Below the pieces are notes generated by a model that saw nothing but the letters and a program-made list of their open reading frames with translations, was not told where the DNA came from and searched no databases. Both the position numbers and the translations under genes were made by a program. From positions 103,119-167,118 of IMG/VR virus record IMGVR_UViG_3300012936_000001: 64,000 nt of DNA, one strand, 5' to 3'. The DNA is from a virus. Shown here piece by piece: positions 1 through 8,723 of the stretch. Every line of letters begins with the position of its first letter. The first letter of the stretch is position 1.

Positions 1-2253
1 ATAGTTCCACAAGGCTCTCCTATGTCCGGAATAGGAAATGATACAAAGATTCAATCCTTATCAAATTGCTTTGTAATTGAAGCACCGGCAGATTCATACG
101 CAGGGATTCTAAAGACAGATCAAGAACAAGTACAGATCATGAAACGCCGAGGTGGAGTTGGCTTTGATATTTCTACAATAAGGCCGAAAGGACTTCCTAC
201 TTCCAACGCTGCAAAAACAACTGATGGGATTGAAGTTTTTATGGACAGATTTTCTAATTCATGCCGAGAGGTAGCGCAAGGTGGCCGCCGAGGAGCATTG
301 ATGTTGACGATATCGGTTCATCACCCTCAAATCATGGATTTTATCAAAATCAAACAAGATCTCAAAAAAGTAACAGGCGCAAATATATCTGTACGAGTAA
401 CGGATGAATTTATGCGAGCTGTGAAAGATGGAACAACATATCAACAACGATGGCCTGTTGATAAATCTGATATAGAAGTCCAGGCAATTGCAGATGCCAA
501 CGAGGTTTGGAACGCACTCATAGAAGGAGCTCATGGTTCAGCAGAACCAGGTATACTTTTCTGGGACACTGCTAAAAGCATGACTCCAGCCGACATTTAC
601 GAAGAAGAAGGCTTCGGCTCAGTATCCACTAATCCCTGTGGTGAGATTATTCTTTCGCCGTATGATTCGTGTCGTCTTATGTTGGTCAACTTAACATCGT
701 TTGTAAAAAACCCTTTTACTTCTAATGCTTCTTTCGATTTTGGAAAATTTCGAAACGTATCTCGAAAAGCTCAAAGGCTCATGGATGATATGATCGATCT
801 CGAGATTGAACAAATTGATAAGATTTTATTCAAGATTGGTATTGATCCTGAAGATGATGAAATAAAATTCTACGAAAAAAGTTTGTGGCGGAAAATAAGG
901 CATGCCGCCCTCACAGGTAGGCGTACCGGCCTCGGAATAACAGGCCTCGGAGACGCGATCGCGATGCTAGGCCAAACCTATGGATCCGAGTCTTCGATCA
1001 AGACAACCGAAGAAATCTATAAATGGCTGTCTCTTGCATCATACGAGGAGTCAATTCAGTTAGCCAAAGAACGCGGGGCTTTCCCGATTTGGAATCTTCA
1101 AAGAGAAGAAGGGCATCCATTTCTTGATAGGGTTATTAATTCCTTAACTGATGAGTCACAAGAAGACTATAAAAAATACGGCAGAAGAAATATTGCGAAC
1201 ACAACAACAGCTCCAGCCGGCTCGGTTTCTTGCCTTACACAGACTACTTCTGGTATTGAACCTGCGTTTATGCTGTACTACAAGCGCAGAAAAAAAGTCC
1301 AAGGAGACGAGGAAGTCACCTTTGTCGATGAATTAGGAGATAAGTGGACAGAGTTCAACGTATATCATCATGGATTTAAACAGTGGCTTGACTCTACTGA
1401 ACCAGACTGCGAATGGGAAAAAGACAACATTGATGTTGCAGTGTCACATTCTCCATACGCCGGCGCTACCGCAAACGAAATAGACTGGAGAGCAAAAGTA
1501 AAATTACAATCCGTTGCTCAAAAGTGGATTTGTCATGCAATCTCAAATACTACAAATCTCCCTTCAGAAATTGACGTTGAAACAGTTAAGGATATCTACC
1601 GAATGGGATGGGAACTCGGGTGCAAGGGAGTGACCGTATACAGAGATGGCTCTCGATCCGGAGTTCTTGTCTCCACGGATGACAAAAAGGAAGATAAAGA
1701 CATTTTCAAAGAGAGGCATGCCCCAAAAAGACCCGACACCCTCAAGTGCGATATTATACATACTTCTGTCAAGGGAACAAAATGGGTTGTGCTTGTTGGA
1801 CTTATGGATGGAAAACCATATGAAGTCATAGGCGGCGAAGCCGAAATGATTGAGCTCCCGAGGAGATACAAGAGTGGAACACTCAATAAAAGATCTTTCA
1901 AAACTACTAATTCGAAATACGACCTTACAATTGGGGAAGGTGATGATGCTCTTTGTGTCAAGGATGTCGTGTCGGTCTTTGATAACCCGAACTATGCTGG
2001 CTACACTAGAACTATTTCTTTGGCTCTTCGCCATGGCGTACCTGTACAATATCTCGTAGAACAACTACAGAAAGATAAAGAAGCAGATCTATTCTCGTTC
2101 TCAAAGGTAATTTCTAGATGTATTAAGAACTATATTACAGATGGCACAAAGGCTAGTAAGCAGTCATGTTCAAACTGCGGTGCAGAAGGAACAATAATTT
2201 ATCAGGAGGGATGCCAAACTTGTACTGCATGTGGGTTCGGTGCATGCGGATAG
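1..2253 (+). CDS. nrdJ: Ribonucleotide reductase, class II (B12-dependent), 5'-truncated
   Basis: Reduces ribonucleotides to deoxyribonucleotides for phage DNA synthesis. The frame is open to base 1 (codons I-V-P-Q-G-S-P precede the first in-window Met at 22), so the N terminus lies outside. Visible: the LSNCF segment with the N-terminal redox cysteine, the RRGGVGFD segment, the NPCGE finger-loop cysteine motif, the GVTVYRDGSR segment typical of NrdJ, a TSCPD-like domain around in-window residues 570-690, and a C-terminal Cys-rich tail (CSNCG, CQTC, CGFGACG) that would carry the shuttle cysteines and a zinc ribbon. The tail and the TSCPD domain argue for class II rather than class I. The downstream methyltransferase follows closely. 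The class call rests on motifs. Confidence 0.93.
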   Translation: MVPQGSPMSGIGNDTKIQSLSNCFVIEAPADSYAGILKTDQEQVQIMKRRGGVGFDISTIRPKGLPTSNAAKTTDGIEVFMDRFSNSCREVAQGGRRGALMLTISVHHPQIMDFIKIKQDLKKVTGANISVRVTDEFMRAVKDGTTYQQRWPVDKSDIEVQAIADANEVWNALIEGAHGSAEPGILFWDTAKSMTPADIYEEEGFGSVSTNPCGEIILSPYDSCRLMLVNLTSFVKNPFTSNASFDFGKFRNVSRKAQRLMDDMIDLEIEQIDKILFKIGIDPEDDEIKFYEKSLWRKIRHAALTGRRTGLGITGLGDAIAMLGQTYGSESSIKTTEEIYKWLSLASYEESIQLAKERGAFPIWNLQREEGHPFLDRVINSLTDESQEDYKKYGRRNIANTTTAPAGSVSCLTQTTSGIEPAFMLYYKRRKKVQGDEEVTFVDELGDKWTEFNVYHHGFKQWLDSTEPDCEWEKDNIDVAVSHSPYAGATANEIDWRAKVKLQSVAQKWICHAISNTTNLPSEIDVETVKDIYRMGWELGCKGVTVYRDGSRSGVLVSTDDKKEDKDIFKERHAPKRPDTLKCDIIHTSVKGTKWVVLVGLMDGKPYEVIGGEAEMIELPRRYKSGTLNKRSFKTTNSKYDLTIGEGDDALCVKDVVSVFDNPNYAGYTRTISLALRHGVPVQYLVEQLQKDKEADLFSFSKVISRCIKNYITDGTKASKQSCSNCGAEGTIIYQEGCQTCTACGFGACG

Positions 2254-2315
2254 ATCATTTTGAACATCAGAAGAAAGATGATTATAATATTCTTGAATCA
2301 CTAAAGGGAGAAAAA

Positions 2316-3044
2316 TTGAACATATTTGCAAATGGCGACTGCCGAGAACTCATAAAGAAAATACCGGATGAATCAGTAGACCTAATTCACACTGATCCTC
2401 CATACGTGACCACTAAGTTTCACTGGGATCATCAAGAAATGGTTACGCCAGAATTAGTTGATGAATTTTTTCGTATTCTAAAGCCGGCCGGTTCGCTGTA
2501 TTGCTGGTGCGGTATTGGCGAAAAAGGAAATTCACTCATGCGATGGCATCCAATTATTTCTACAAAGTTTTATTTCAAAGATCTAATAACCTGGAAAAAA
2601 AGACGCGGGATCGGCATGCGAAAAGGTTGGTTATATACCAGAGAAGAATTGATGTGGTTTGTCAAGGATAACAAAAAATTTATCTGGAACAAAGATTTTC
2701 AATATACCGATGAACCAAATCAATTCAAAAAAGGGTTTAAAGGCACAAAGGTACATCCTTTTAAGAGGATCACCAATGTCTGGATCGATGTCCCTGAAAT
2801 ACTAAGTAGAAGAGACAAAAAGACATCTCATGCGACTCCCAAACCAATGAAAGGGATCACAAGAGTTATACAATGTCATACGAAAGAAGGAGACGTAATA
2901 TTTGATCCATTCGCTGGTTCTGGATCAACGCTAAAGGCAGCCGAACTGTTAAAAAGAAATTATATAGGATTTGAACTAGATAAAGAAATATTTGAAGAGA
3001 CAAGACAAACATTAGGAGAACACAAGAATGAACTGGACGACTAG
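2316..3044 (+). CDS. DNA methyltransferase, DPPY type (N4/N6)
   Basis: Transfers a methyl group from S-adenosylmethionine to an exocyclic amine of A or C in DNA. The catalytic motif DPPY is at about residues 27-30 and the SAM-binding motif DPFAGSGST lies near the C terminus, the order of the beta-type amino-methyltransferases. I chose the TTG at 2316 because AAGGGAG lies 5 bases upstream and the family fold starts at NIFANGDC. An ATG at 2244, overlapping the RNR stop, would add 24 residues without a good RBS. The 3' end overlaps the ClpP-like gene by 17 bases. Target sequence unknown; one of four methyltransferases in the window. Confidence 0.88.
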   Translation: MNIFANGDCRELIKKIPDESVDLIHTDPPYVTTKFHWDHQEMVTPELVDEFFRILKPAGSLYCWCGIGEKGNSLMRWHPIISTKFYFKDLITWKKRRGIGMRKGWLYTREELMWFVKDNKKFIWNKDFQYTDEPNQFKKGFKGTKVHPFKRITNVWIDVPEILSRRDKKTSHATPKPMKGITRVIQCHTKEGDVIFDPFAGSGSTLKAAELLKRNYIGFELDKEIFEETRQTLGEHKNELDD

Positions 3045-3648
3045 AATAGACCCGAAGATAAAAGAACTGGAACTAAGACAGAATCCTGTAATCATAAGAG
3101 TAAACAAGTTCAATGAGGATACTGCTGCAGAATTTGCCACCCAAATGTCGATGGCACATAACACAGGGCAGTCAGTTATTCCTATTGTCATAGATTCTTA
3201 TGGAGGCCAAGTATATTCTCTTATGAGTATGATATCGGCAATTCGATCTGCGGAGCTTCCTGTTGCAACCATAGTAGAAGGAAAGGCAATGTCATGTGGA
3301 GCGATCTTGTTTTCTTGTGGCAACGAAGGATTGCGTTTTGTTGCGCCAGAATCGACAATCATGATTCACGATGTGTCTAGTGGGGCATTTGGCAAAAACG
3401 AAGAAATTCAATCAAACGCAAAAGAAACAAAACGCTTAAACAAATTGGTTTATGAAATTATGGCAGACAATTGTCGCAAGAAAAGAGACTACTTTACGAA
3501 GGAAGTGCAGAATCGAGGACGCGCAGATTGGTATATTACTCCCAAGAAAGCCAAGAAAATGGGTCTAGCAGATCATATTGGGCTACCGAAATTGGATATC
3601 TCAGTTAGCGTTGAAATTAATTTGGCGTTAAAGGAGGAGTCTGAATAA
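3028..3648 (+). CDS. ClpP-like serine protease
   Basis: ClpP/crotonase-fold protease. A plausible triad is Ser89 (AMSCGA), His114 (IMIHDV) and Asp167 (RADWYIT), with the oxyanion-loop sequence SYGGQV at 57-62. Length (206 aa) equals bacterial ClpP. The family degrades proteins together with a Clp ATPase, and phage homologues also act in head maturation. No Clp ATPase is in the window. It overlaps the methyltransferase gene, so the two are probably co-translated. Whether it is a general protease or the head-maturation protease that acts on the leader sequences described here cannot be told from this sequence; T4-type prohead proteases are a different fold. Confidence 0.85.
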   Translation: MNWTTRIDPKIKELELRQNPVIIRVNKFNEDTAAEFATQMSMAHNTGQSVIPIVIDSYGGQVYSLMSMISAIRSAELPVATIVEGKAMSCGAILFSCGNEGLRFVAPESTIMIHDVSSGAFGKNEEIQSNAKETKRLNKLVYEIMADNCRKKRDYFTKEVQNRGRADWYITPKKAKKMGLADHIGLPKLDISVSVEINLALKEESE

Positions 3649-3671
3649 TTATAGCCATATAGGAGCTATAT

Positions 3672-4121
3672 ATGGTTGAAATATTTTCACAGTGGATTGC
3701 GACCCATAAAGCAGTCACATCATGGTTCCATGCTGCTCACCACCTTACAAAAGGTGTTGGGTTCGGCGGGGACCATGTTAACATTTACGGAAAGATATAT
3801 ACAGAATTTCAAGAAGACTTTGATGCTATAGTTGAAAAAGGGCTTGGGTTATGTAACGATGAGACGCTAGCAGATCCTCTCACCATATTGTCATCCGCAT
3901 CCACAATGTTAGGCCAATACTTTCAGCCATCAAATTCTTGCCCAGATAAATTAGCCATCGCTGCATGTGAATTGTCAAAAAGATATGTCGATTTATTACA
4001 GCAGTTTTATACGAGGTTTGAGTCCTGTGGGCATTTAACTATGGGTCTTGACGACATGATGGCAGCCATGGCAAATCGATACGAAACGCATGTTTATCTA
4101 CTACAACAGAGAGTAAAATAA
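3672..4121 (+). CDS. Ferritin-like / Dps-like protein
   Basis: Probable four-helix ferritin-like protein. The segment TSWFHAAHHLTKGVGFGGDHVNIYGKI through FQEDFDAIVEKGLGL resembles the Dps helix-A/B region, in which a His and an Asp/Glu series bind iron at the subunit interface; the length of 149 aa fits Dps. Dps proteins store iron and protect DNA from oxidative damage. AGGAG sits 7 bases before the ATG. The gene stop and the next start overlap by one base. The fit is by pattern only and the ferroxidase residues are not fully conserved by eye. Confidence 0.55.
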   Translation: MVEIFSQWIATHKAVTSWFHAAHHLTKGVGFGGDHVNIYGKIYTEFQEDFDAIVEKGLGLCNDETLADPLTILSSASTMLGQYFQPSNSCPDKLAIAACELSKRYVDLLQQFYTRFESCGHLTMGLDDMMAAMANRYETHVYLLQQRVK

Positions 4122-4534
4122 TGAAACTTACAAAAAGACAGCTTAAGAGAATTATAAAAGAAGAGTACACACGGTTGGTAAGCGAAGGTCTTATCGCAGA
4201 GTCTTATGGGCAAGATTATCGAAACCAAAAGAAAGCTATCGGCCGCAACACTGGCTACTTTGATATGCTTTCACAAAACAGATACCGCCCCTCTCCTGAC
4301 ACAGTTTTTAACATGATAGACAAATTACATGGTAAGCCAGGCAAGACGATCGCTGCTAAGCTCGCATCTCATAGAGGAATATCGCTCGATGATCTTGAGG
4401 CCGCTTATTCAGAAGCAAAACTTGACGGTGGACCTGACGCTGGAATTATTGAGGCTGCTATCGACTATAAGAAATATGGTCTTCCAAGAACAAAAGACAC
4501 ATATGTTCCATATCAGCAAGGTGGCCCAGAATGA
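4121..4534 (+). CDS. Leader-bearing protein (capsid-targeting-like N terminus), unknown function
   Basis: 137 aa, not recognised beyond its leader. Residues 1-26 form the basic amphipathic leader KLTKRQLKRIIKEEY followed by GLIAE and then S, nearly identical to the leaders at 31788 and 59059-61800. LIAE before S fits the [L/I]-x-E cleavage rule of T4-type prohead proteases. The rest is a mixed alpha protein without known motif. Inferred to be a minor or internal virion protein that is trimmed at residue 26. It overlaps the next gene by 4 bases (ATGA). Confidence 0.7.
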   Translation: MKLTKRQLKRIIKEEYTRLVSEGLIAESYGQDYRNQKKAIGRNTGYFDMLSQNRYRPSPDTVFNMIDKLHGKPGKTIAAKLASHRGISLDDLEAAYSEAKLDGGPDAGIIEAAIDYKKYGLPRTKDTYVPYQQGGPE

Positions 4535-4791
4535 GAATAACCGAAGCAAATCTCCGAAAAGCCATTAGGAATCTGATCAAGGAATATGATGATGGCTTTG
4601 GTAACTATTATGACGGAGAAGACGCGGAGGAAGCGTCTTATGATGCTTTGTATCACAACCTAGACGGTTGGGCGAACAACAGTATGGATAAAAATTATCT
4701 GATATCTGGTTTACAATCCGGCTTTCAAAATGCAGACTATGAAACAATTGTAATGGTTGTTGAAGACTGGATTGCAGAAAACGCAGAGTAA
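4531..4791 (+). CDS. Small acidic protein with divergent leader
   Basis: 86 aa. The N terminus RITEANLRKAIRNLIKEY is a divergent form of the KRQLKRII leader, with LIKE before Y as the possible cleavage point. The remainder is very acidic (DDGFGNYYDGEDAEEA, then two amphipathic helices ending in AENAE). ATGA overlap with the preceding leader gene suggests translational coupling. Function unknown. Confidence 0.65.
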   Translation: MRITEANLRKAIRNLIKEYDDGFGNYYDGEDAEEASYDALYHNLDGWANNSMDKNYLISGLQSGFQNADYETIVMVVEDWIAENAE

Positions 4792-4802
4792 ATATACCAA
4801 GG

Positions 4803-5627
4803 ATGAAAACAATGGGTTTGCGGCAACAGATATTATCTCGTAGCGATTATCACAGAGGATTATTGATTTTTATCGAATCAAATCCTGGCTGTACCGAAGA
4901 AGATATTTTTAATTCGCCGATAGCTAATGCACTAATTCCTATCGCGATCCGCAAGCAAGCCATAAATCTGTGGGTAGACAAATTAATTGTTGACGGTTAC
5001 ATACAAGAAAAAAATGGAAAATTGTATTCATCAAATTCCGCAGAATGGGAAGGGCATAATATAAAAACAGAAAGTAAGTTACGTCGATCGATCATTGAAT
5101 CAATTGAAAATAACACGCTTTCCCGCGACGAAGAGTTAGATCTTCTGTTCTTGATACACGACAAAAAACACGCAGCTTCGTTTGGAGAAATAATCCCGGG
5201 ACTAGAAAAGGCAATCAAACTATTTTCCAAACGTTGTAACAGTTATCTCCACCGTGGAGTGACAGGTGAAGAAGCAAGATATATAGCATCATCAGATGTT
5301 GGAGACATTATAGAGAATCCTGGATACTCATCTTTTTCCAGAAGACCAGACATCGCAAGAAAATTTGCGAAATCATACCAGACAGAAGAAATGCCAATTG
5401 TTTTAGAATTAGATAGAGGGGCGATGGCGTTTGATTATAATAGCTGGATATGGAATTTTTGGTACGGCAAAATGGGAACACAGCTTTTCTGGGACAATGA
5501 CGCCCCAGATATTATGGAGCTTGCTGAAGAAGAGCAAGAATGGATCTTACCAAGAAATTCAAAGTTTGAAATAACCAAAATAAGAAAAGCTTTCAAATGT
5601 TTAAATTTCGAGGTTAAACTTAAGTGA
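4803..5627 (+). CDS. Putative mono-ADP-ribosyltransferase with N-terminal winged-helix-like domain
   Basis: The C-terminal half carries an R-S-E type ADP-ribosyltransferase signature: Arg151 in LHRGV, the STS-like motif Y-S-S-F-S at 175-179 followed by RRPDIARKFA, and the E-x-E pair E244-Q-E246 in EEEQEWILPRNSKF. Known R-S-E enzymes transfer ADP-ribose from NAD to protein arginines; T4 Alt and ModA/ModB do this to host RNA polymerase and other host proteins. Residues about 12-75 look like a winged helix-turn-helix, so this may be a fusion. The adjacent upstream genes encode leader-bearing, possibly packaged, proteins, a context like that of T4 Alt, but this protein has no obvious leader itself. 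Confidence 0.65.
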   Translation: MKTMGLRQQILSRSDYHRGLLIFIESNPGCTEEDIFNSPIANALIPIAIRKQAINLWVDKLIVDGYIQEKNGKLYSSNSAEWEGHNIKTESKLRRSIIESIENNTLSRDEELDLLFLIHDKKHAASFGEIIPGLEKAIKLFSKRCNSYLHRGVTGEEARYIASSDVGDIIENPGYSSFSRRPDIARKFAKSYQTEEMPIVLELDRGAMAFDYNSWIWNFWYGKMGTQLFWDNDAPDIMELAEEEQEWILPRNSKFEITKIRKAFKCLNFEVKLK

Positions 5628-5634
5628 GAATAAA

Positions 5635-6531
5635 ATGGCAGTAGACAAAGAATTTTACAATGAAGCTAGCGCAGCAAAACTAGGATGGGAACCGGATTGG
5701 TTCATATCTGGACATAAATACTTTGATAAAAAATTAACAAGTGCAATAAGAAAATGGCAGAAGCAGAATGGACTCTATGCGGATGGAATGTGCGGACCTT
5801 CTACTTTTCGAAGAATCAACGCAGAGAGAGAATCTCAAGTTGATCTAGAGGAGTTAGGTTGGATAACCGACACATCTGATGTTATCTGGTGGCAGAACAA
5901 ACCTATCAAGATTGATTGGCCGGCTGATAAGGTCCACACTTTCAAGGATCCTGGATTCCCATATCCTATCAGTAAAGGAGTAAGAAAAAATTCAAGGAAA
6001 AGAGATATTCGGTCTTTTGTAACACACTGGGATGTCTGCTTAAGCGCAATGAGTTGTGCAAAAGTTCTCGTAAAGAAAAACATATCGATTCACTTCTGTA
6101 TCGACAATGATGGCACAATCATACAGTTGCACGATCTCAACGATTGGTGTTGGCACGCCGGCAACGGCCCTGTAAATAAGCATGGTGTAGGTGTCGAGAT
6201 CTCAAACGTCTATTATCCGAAATATCAGAATTGGTATGTAAAGAACGGATTTGGGAAGAGGCCAATTATGTCTGGTGCTTTAGCTCAGAATAAACCACTA
6301 GACGACTTCCTATGGTTCTATGATGTACAACTTGATGCATTAAAAGCTCTTTACAAAGCGATTCATGAAGGATGCGGCGTCCCCCTTGAGGCCCCAAAAA
6401 CAAAATGGGCGTACGATAAAGAAGCCGCTTCGGGAAGGTGGAAAGGATTCATGAATCATTATCACTGTTCAAAAAAGAAAATAGATTGCGGCGGCTTAGA
6501 CATCGAAAAAATACTGGAAGAACTAAAATAG
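5635..6531 (+). CDS. Endolysin: N-acetylmuramoyl-L-alanine amidase with peptidoglycan-binding domain
   Basis: Cuts the amide bond between N-acetylmuramic acid and the stem peptide of the host wall at lysis. An N-terminal peptidoglycan-binding repeat (residues about 28-63, with LTSAIRKWQKQNGLYADGMCG) precedes an Amidase_2-type domain (about 120-290): THWD with His131, SIHFCID with His153, WHAGN, GVGVEISN, and a late HYHCSKKKID segment with the last zinc ligand. Length 298 aa is normal for a modular endolysin. No signal peptide, so a holin would be needed. A strong hairpin-plus-T-run follows at 6558-6593. Confidence 0.9.
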   Translation: MAVDKEFYNEASAAKLGWEPDWFISGHKYFDKKLTSAIRKWQKQNGLYADGMCGPSTFRRINAERESQVDLEELGWITDTSDVIWWQNKPIKIDWPADKVHTFKDPGFPYPISKGVRKNSRKRDIRSFVTHWDVCLSAMSCAKVLVKKNISIHFCIDNDGTIIQLHDLNDWCWHAGNGPVNKHGVGVEISNVYYPKYQNWYVKNGFGKRPIMSGALAQNKPLDDFLWFYDVQLDALKALYKAIHEGCGVPLEAPKTKWAYDKEAASGRWKGFMNHYHCSKKKIDCGGLDIEKILEELK

Positions 6532-6557
6532 CTTTTCATCTAGGTATATCTTTTTGT

Positions 6558-6593
6558 AAATCCCTCTATAATAGAAAAATTATAGAGGGATTT
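6558..6593 (+). promoter_or_regulatory. Terminator-like hairpin that also masks the RBS of the next gene, with embedded -10 box
   Basis: A perfect 15-bp inverted repeat: left arm 6558-6572, loop AGAAAA, right arm 6579-6593, followed by a T-run (6591-6596). It can end transcription after the endolysin gene. The right arm contains AGAGGGA, the ribosome-binding site of the gene starting at 6597. The left arm ends in TATAAT (6567-6572); a transcript starting about 7 bases later would lack the left arm and leave the RBS open. No convincing -35 is seen. Structure is read directly; the regulatory reading is inference. Confidence 0.7.
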
Positions 6594-6596
6594 TTT

Positions 6597-7559
6597 ATGT
6601 TAGATTACAGTCAAAACAAAAGTTTATATAAAGACAAGTCCAAAACAGTTTCGACAGATCTTCGTGCTCCATTCAAGTGGGCAGGATCGAAAAATAGAAT
6701 GTTCAAAAGATATATGGCTTCTGGATTTTTTACTTCCGAAGAACCAAAATATTTTGTTGATTTATTCGCGGGTACGGGGATTGTTTCTCAATGGGTTATG
6801 AAAAATTATCCGGGTATAGAAATTATAATCAACGAATCATGCGAAGAGCTTATTAACATGTATCGGTCAATGCAAAATTTTTATTCTGATTTCGAAAAAG
6901 AATACAAGAAGCATGTTGCTTCGTATGCTTCCTATTATACTCCGGACGACAGAAAGAAACATTACTATAGCCTAAGGGACAAGTACGCCCTAAATTACCA
7001 AGGGATGACACCTGCTGAAGAAGGTGCCACCCTGTTTTATCTTTTGCAGACAGGGTTTAACGGTATATGGCAAACCTCAAAGAATTTTAATTGGAGATAT
7101 GCTACAGCCGCCGGAGTTATGACCTGGAAACCAAACGGAGATCTTTTTGATTTGGCCAAAATCAAGAGATACGCAGAATTTATCCGAAAATGTAAGTTGA
7201 ACACGGGGGATTTTGAAAAACTAAAGTCACACGCTGGAAAAGACACGTGGTTTTATGCAGATCCTCCATATCGAGTATCTCGCGCTAAGTATGAATCATC
7301 TGGCGTCTTTGGGTCAGAAGACCATCAGCGACTTATAGACTTTGCAAATCTTGCTCATTCGAAAGGTTCGTTGATTGCTATGAGCAATAGAGAAGATGTC
7401 TGTTTTGGATTAGGAGAGGAACCAAAGACAATCACTAGAGGATTTTTCGCAGATAAATTTAATAATGATTGGAACGTTAATTATTTTGATGTAAAATATA
7501 CTGCCGGCAGACACAATAAAGGAGCGAAAGGCAAAGAAGTATTGATAAAAAATTATTAG
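6597..7559 (+). CDS. DNA adenine methyltransferase, D12 class (Dam-like)
   Basis: 320 aa. N6-adenine methyltransferase of the D12 (alpha) class: the SAM-binding motif FKWAGSKNRM near the N terminus, DLFAGTGIVS as motif I, and FYADPPYR as the catalytic DPPY motif in the C-terminal half, the Dam order. The ATG at 6597 follows GAGGGA; an upstream in-frame extension to 6438 overlaps the endolysin gene and is rejected. Methylates A in a short palindrome in the known family; the target here is unknown. It may protect phage DNA or mark it against the host. Confidence 0.9.
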   Translation: MLDYSQNKSLYKDKSKTVSTDLRAPFKWAGSKNRMFKRYMASGFFTSEEPKYFVDLFAGTGIVSQWVMKNYPGIEIIINESCEELINMYRSMQNFYSDFEKEYKKHVASYASYYTPDDRKKHYYSLRDKYALNYQGMTPAEEGATLFYLLQTGFNGIWQTSKNFNWRYATAAGVMTWKPNGDLFDLAKIKRYAEFIRKCKLNTGDFEKLKSHAGKDTWFYADPPYRVSRAKYESSGVFGSEDHQRLIDFANLAHSKGSLIAMSNREDVCFGLGEEPKTITRGFFADKFNNDWNVNYFDVKYTAGRHNKGAKGKEVLIKNY

Positions 7560-7568
7560 GAGAAAATT

Positions 7569-8282
7569 ATGAAAATAGATCTTTATGACGATGGTATTGG
7601 CTCCGTAGAATATGTACAACATATGGGAGAAGATATCACAGTGGTAAATTCTGCCCGAGTATCTTTTGGAAAACATAAGGAAACGATGGATGGCAAAGAC
7701 AAAAAACTCATCAAGTATCTCTTACGTCATCGTCATACTTCTACACTCGAGCATAATATTGTCACTTTTCGTTTTGTTGTTCCTCTTTATATTCGTTCGC
7801 AGCATCATCGTCATCGTACTTGGTCTTACAATGAAATTTCTAGAAGATATACGGAAGAGAATATAAGATTTTATGAACCAAAAGAATTCCGAACTCAGCA
7901 CAAATCCAATCGCCAGGCATCAAACATAGATAAAGTAAATCCAATCATGGGTTATTATGAAGACGGCGGACCCTCGTACGCTGACTCCCTAATAAGGCGG
8001 CATCACCTAGACTCTCTACATCTCTATAACGACTTAATGTCAAAAGGTGTTTGCAGAGAACAAGCTCGAGGAGTTTTGCCTCAAAATATGTATACGGAAT
8101 ATTACGGAACGTGCAATCTGAATAATCTCATAAAATTCTATGAACTCAGGACTCACGAAGGCGCACAATGGGAGATTCAAAAATTAGCACACGCTTGCAT
8201 GGATATAGCAAAAACTCTCTGGCCGATCACAATAGACTCCTATATTAGTCTAAAAAATAAAAGATTGGATTCAAAAAAATAG
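7569..8282 (+). CDS. thyX: Flavin-dependent thymidylate synthase ThyX
   Basis: Makes dTMP from dUMP with methylene-tetrahydrofolate and FAD/NADPH. The diagnostic ThyX motif RHR-x7-S is intact at residues 81-91 (RHRTWSYNEIS). Other family segments are the N-terminal VNSARVSFGK, RHRHTSTLEHN, and EQARGVLPQNMYTEYYGTCNLNNL. Length 237 aa is typical. AGGAG precedes the ATG. Its presence beside a ThyA-like gene at 15127 means the second enzyme may do something other than dTMP synthesis. Confidence 0.96.
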   Translation: MKIDLYDDGIGSVEYVQHMGEDITVVNSARVSFGKHKETMDGKDKKLIKYLLRHRHTSTLEHNIVTFRFVVPLYIRSQHHRHRTWSYNEISRRYTEENIRFYEPKEFRTQHKSNRQASNIDKVNPIMGYYEDGGPSYADSLIRRHHLDSLHLYNDLMSKGVCREQARGVLPQNMYTEYYGTCNLNNLIKFYELRTHEGAQWEIQKLAHACMDIAKTLWPITIDSYISLKNKRLDSKK

Positions 8283-8345
8283 ATACTTATATCTGTTAGT
8301 TCTCTGTTCTTGTCAGGAAAATTATATTTAAAAAAGGGGAAAGAA

Positions 8346-8663
8346 ATGAGCGAGAACGGATGGGAAATACACTCGAAATTAGTATTAAAAGAATTAGAAA
8401 CATTGGCAGCCTCGATAAGACAGTTGCAGGCACAGATAGTCGACCTAAAAAGTGAGATAGCAGAAATAAAAGCCAGAGAAGACAAGGTGCAAATGTTGAC
8501 TCAGTGGAAAGAAAGAGTTGATGAAGTGGCTTCGCCATCTCAAATGAGAGATCTTCAAAAACAAGTACAGCAACTTCAGGACTTTAAAGTAAAAGCCACA
8601 ACCGCATTTATTGCTGTACAGATGGTGGTTGCCGGCGCCTTTGCATTAATAAAAATGTTTTAA
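8346..8663 (+). CDS. Coiled-coil protein with C-terminal membrane segment (XhlA-like)
   Basis: 105 aa. A long coiled coil (residues about 12-75, LETLAASIRQLQAQIVDLKSEI) is followed by a single hydrophobic segment at the C terminus (AFIAVQMVVAGAFALIKMF). This arrangement is seen in XhlA-type holin-associated proteins and other phage lysis or tail-associated membrane proteins. AAGGGGAAAG precedes the chosen ATG at 8346; a TTG 36 bases upstream is less likely. Function inferred only from architecture; no enzyme motif. Confidence 0.6.
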   Translation: MSENGWEIHSKLVLKELETLAASIRQLQAQIVDLKSEIAEIKAREDKVQMLTQWKERVDEVASPSQMRDLQKQVQQLQDFKVKATTAFIAVQMVVAGAFALIKMF

Positions 8664-8723
8664 TTGTAAAATAAAAGTTTCTTCTATATAATCTTTTTGA
8701 ACTTATTGTGTAGGAGAAACTTT
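8664..8723 (+). promoter_or_regulatory. Sigma70-like promoter inside an RBS-masking hairpin
   Basis: TTGTAA (8664-8669), 17-base spacer, TATAAT (8687-8692). Arms 8674-8685 and 8712-8723 can form a 12-bp stem with one G-U pair; the right arm contains the AGGAG ribosome-binding site of the glycosylase gene at 8724. The left arm lies between -35 and -10, so it is present only in transcripts that come from upstream, and absent from transcripts starting here. Boxes and arms are read directly; the switch logic is inference. Confidence 0.65.

Noticed and set aside
1564-2064. Long minus-strand ORF opposite the RNR gene
   Set aside because: Covers the RNR frame antisense, has no RBS or family motif; a shadow of codon bias.
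3655-3669. Short repeat TATAGC / GCTATA around the Dps-like gene's RBS
   Set aside because: 6-bp stem with the RBS in the loop; too weak to claim regulation.
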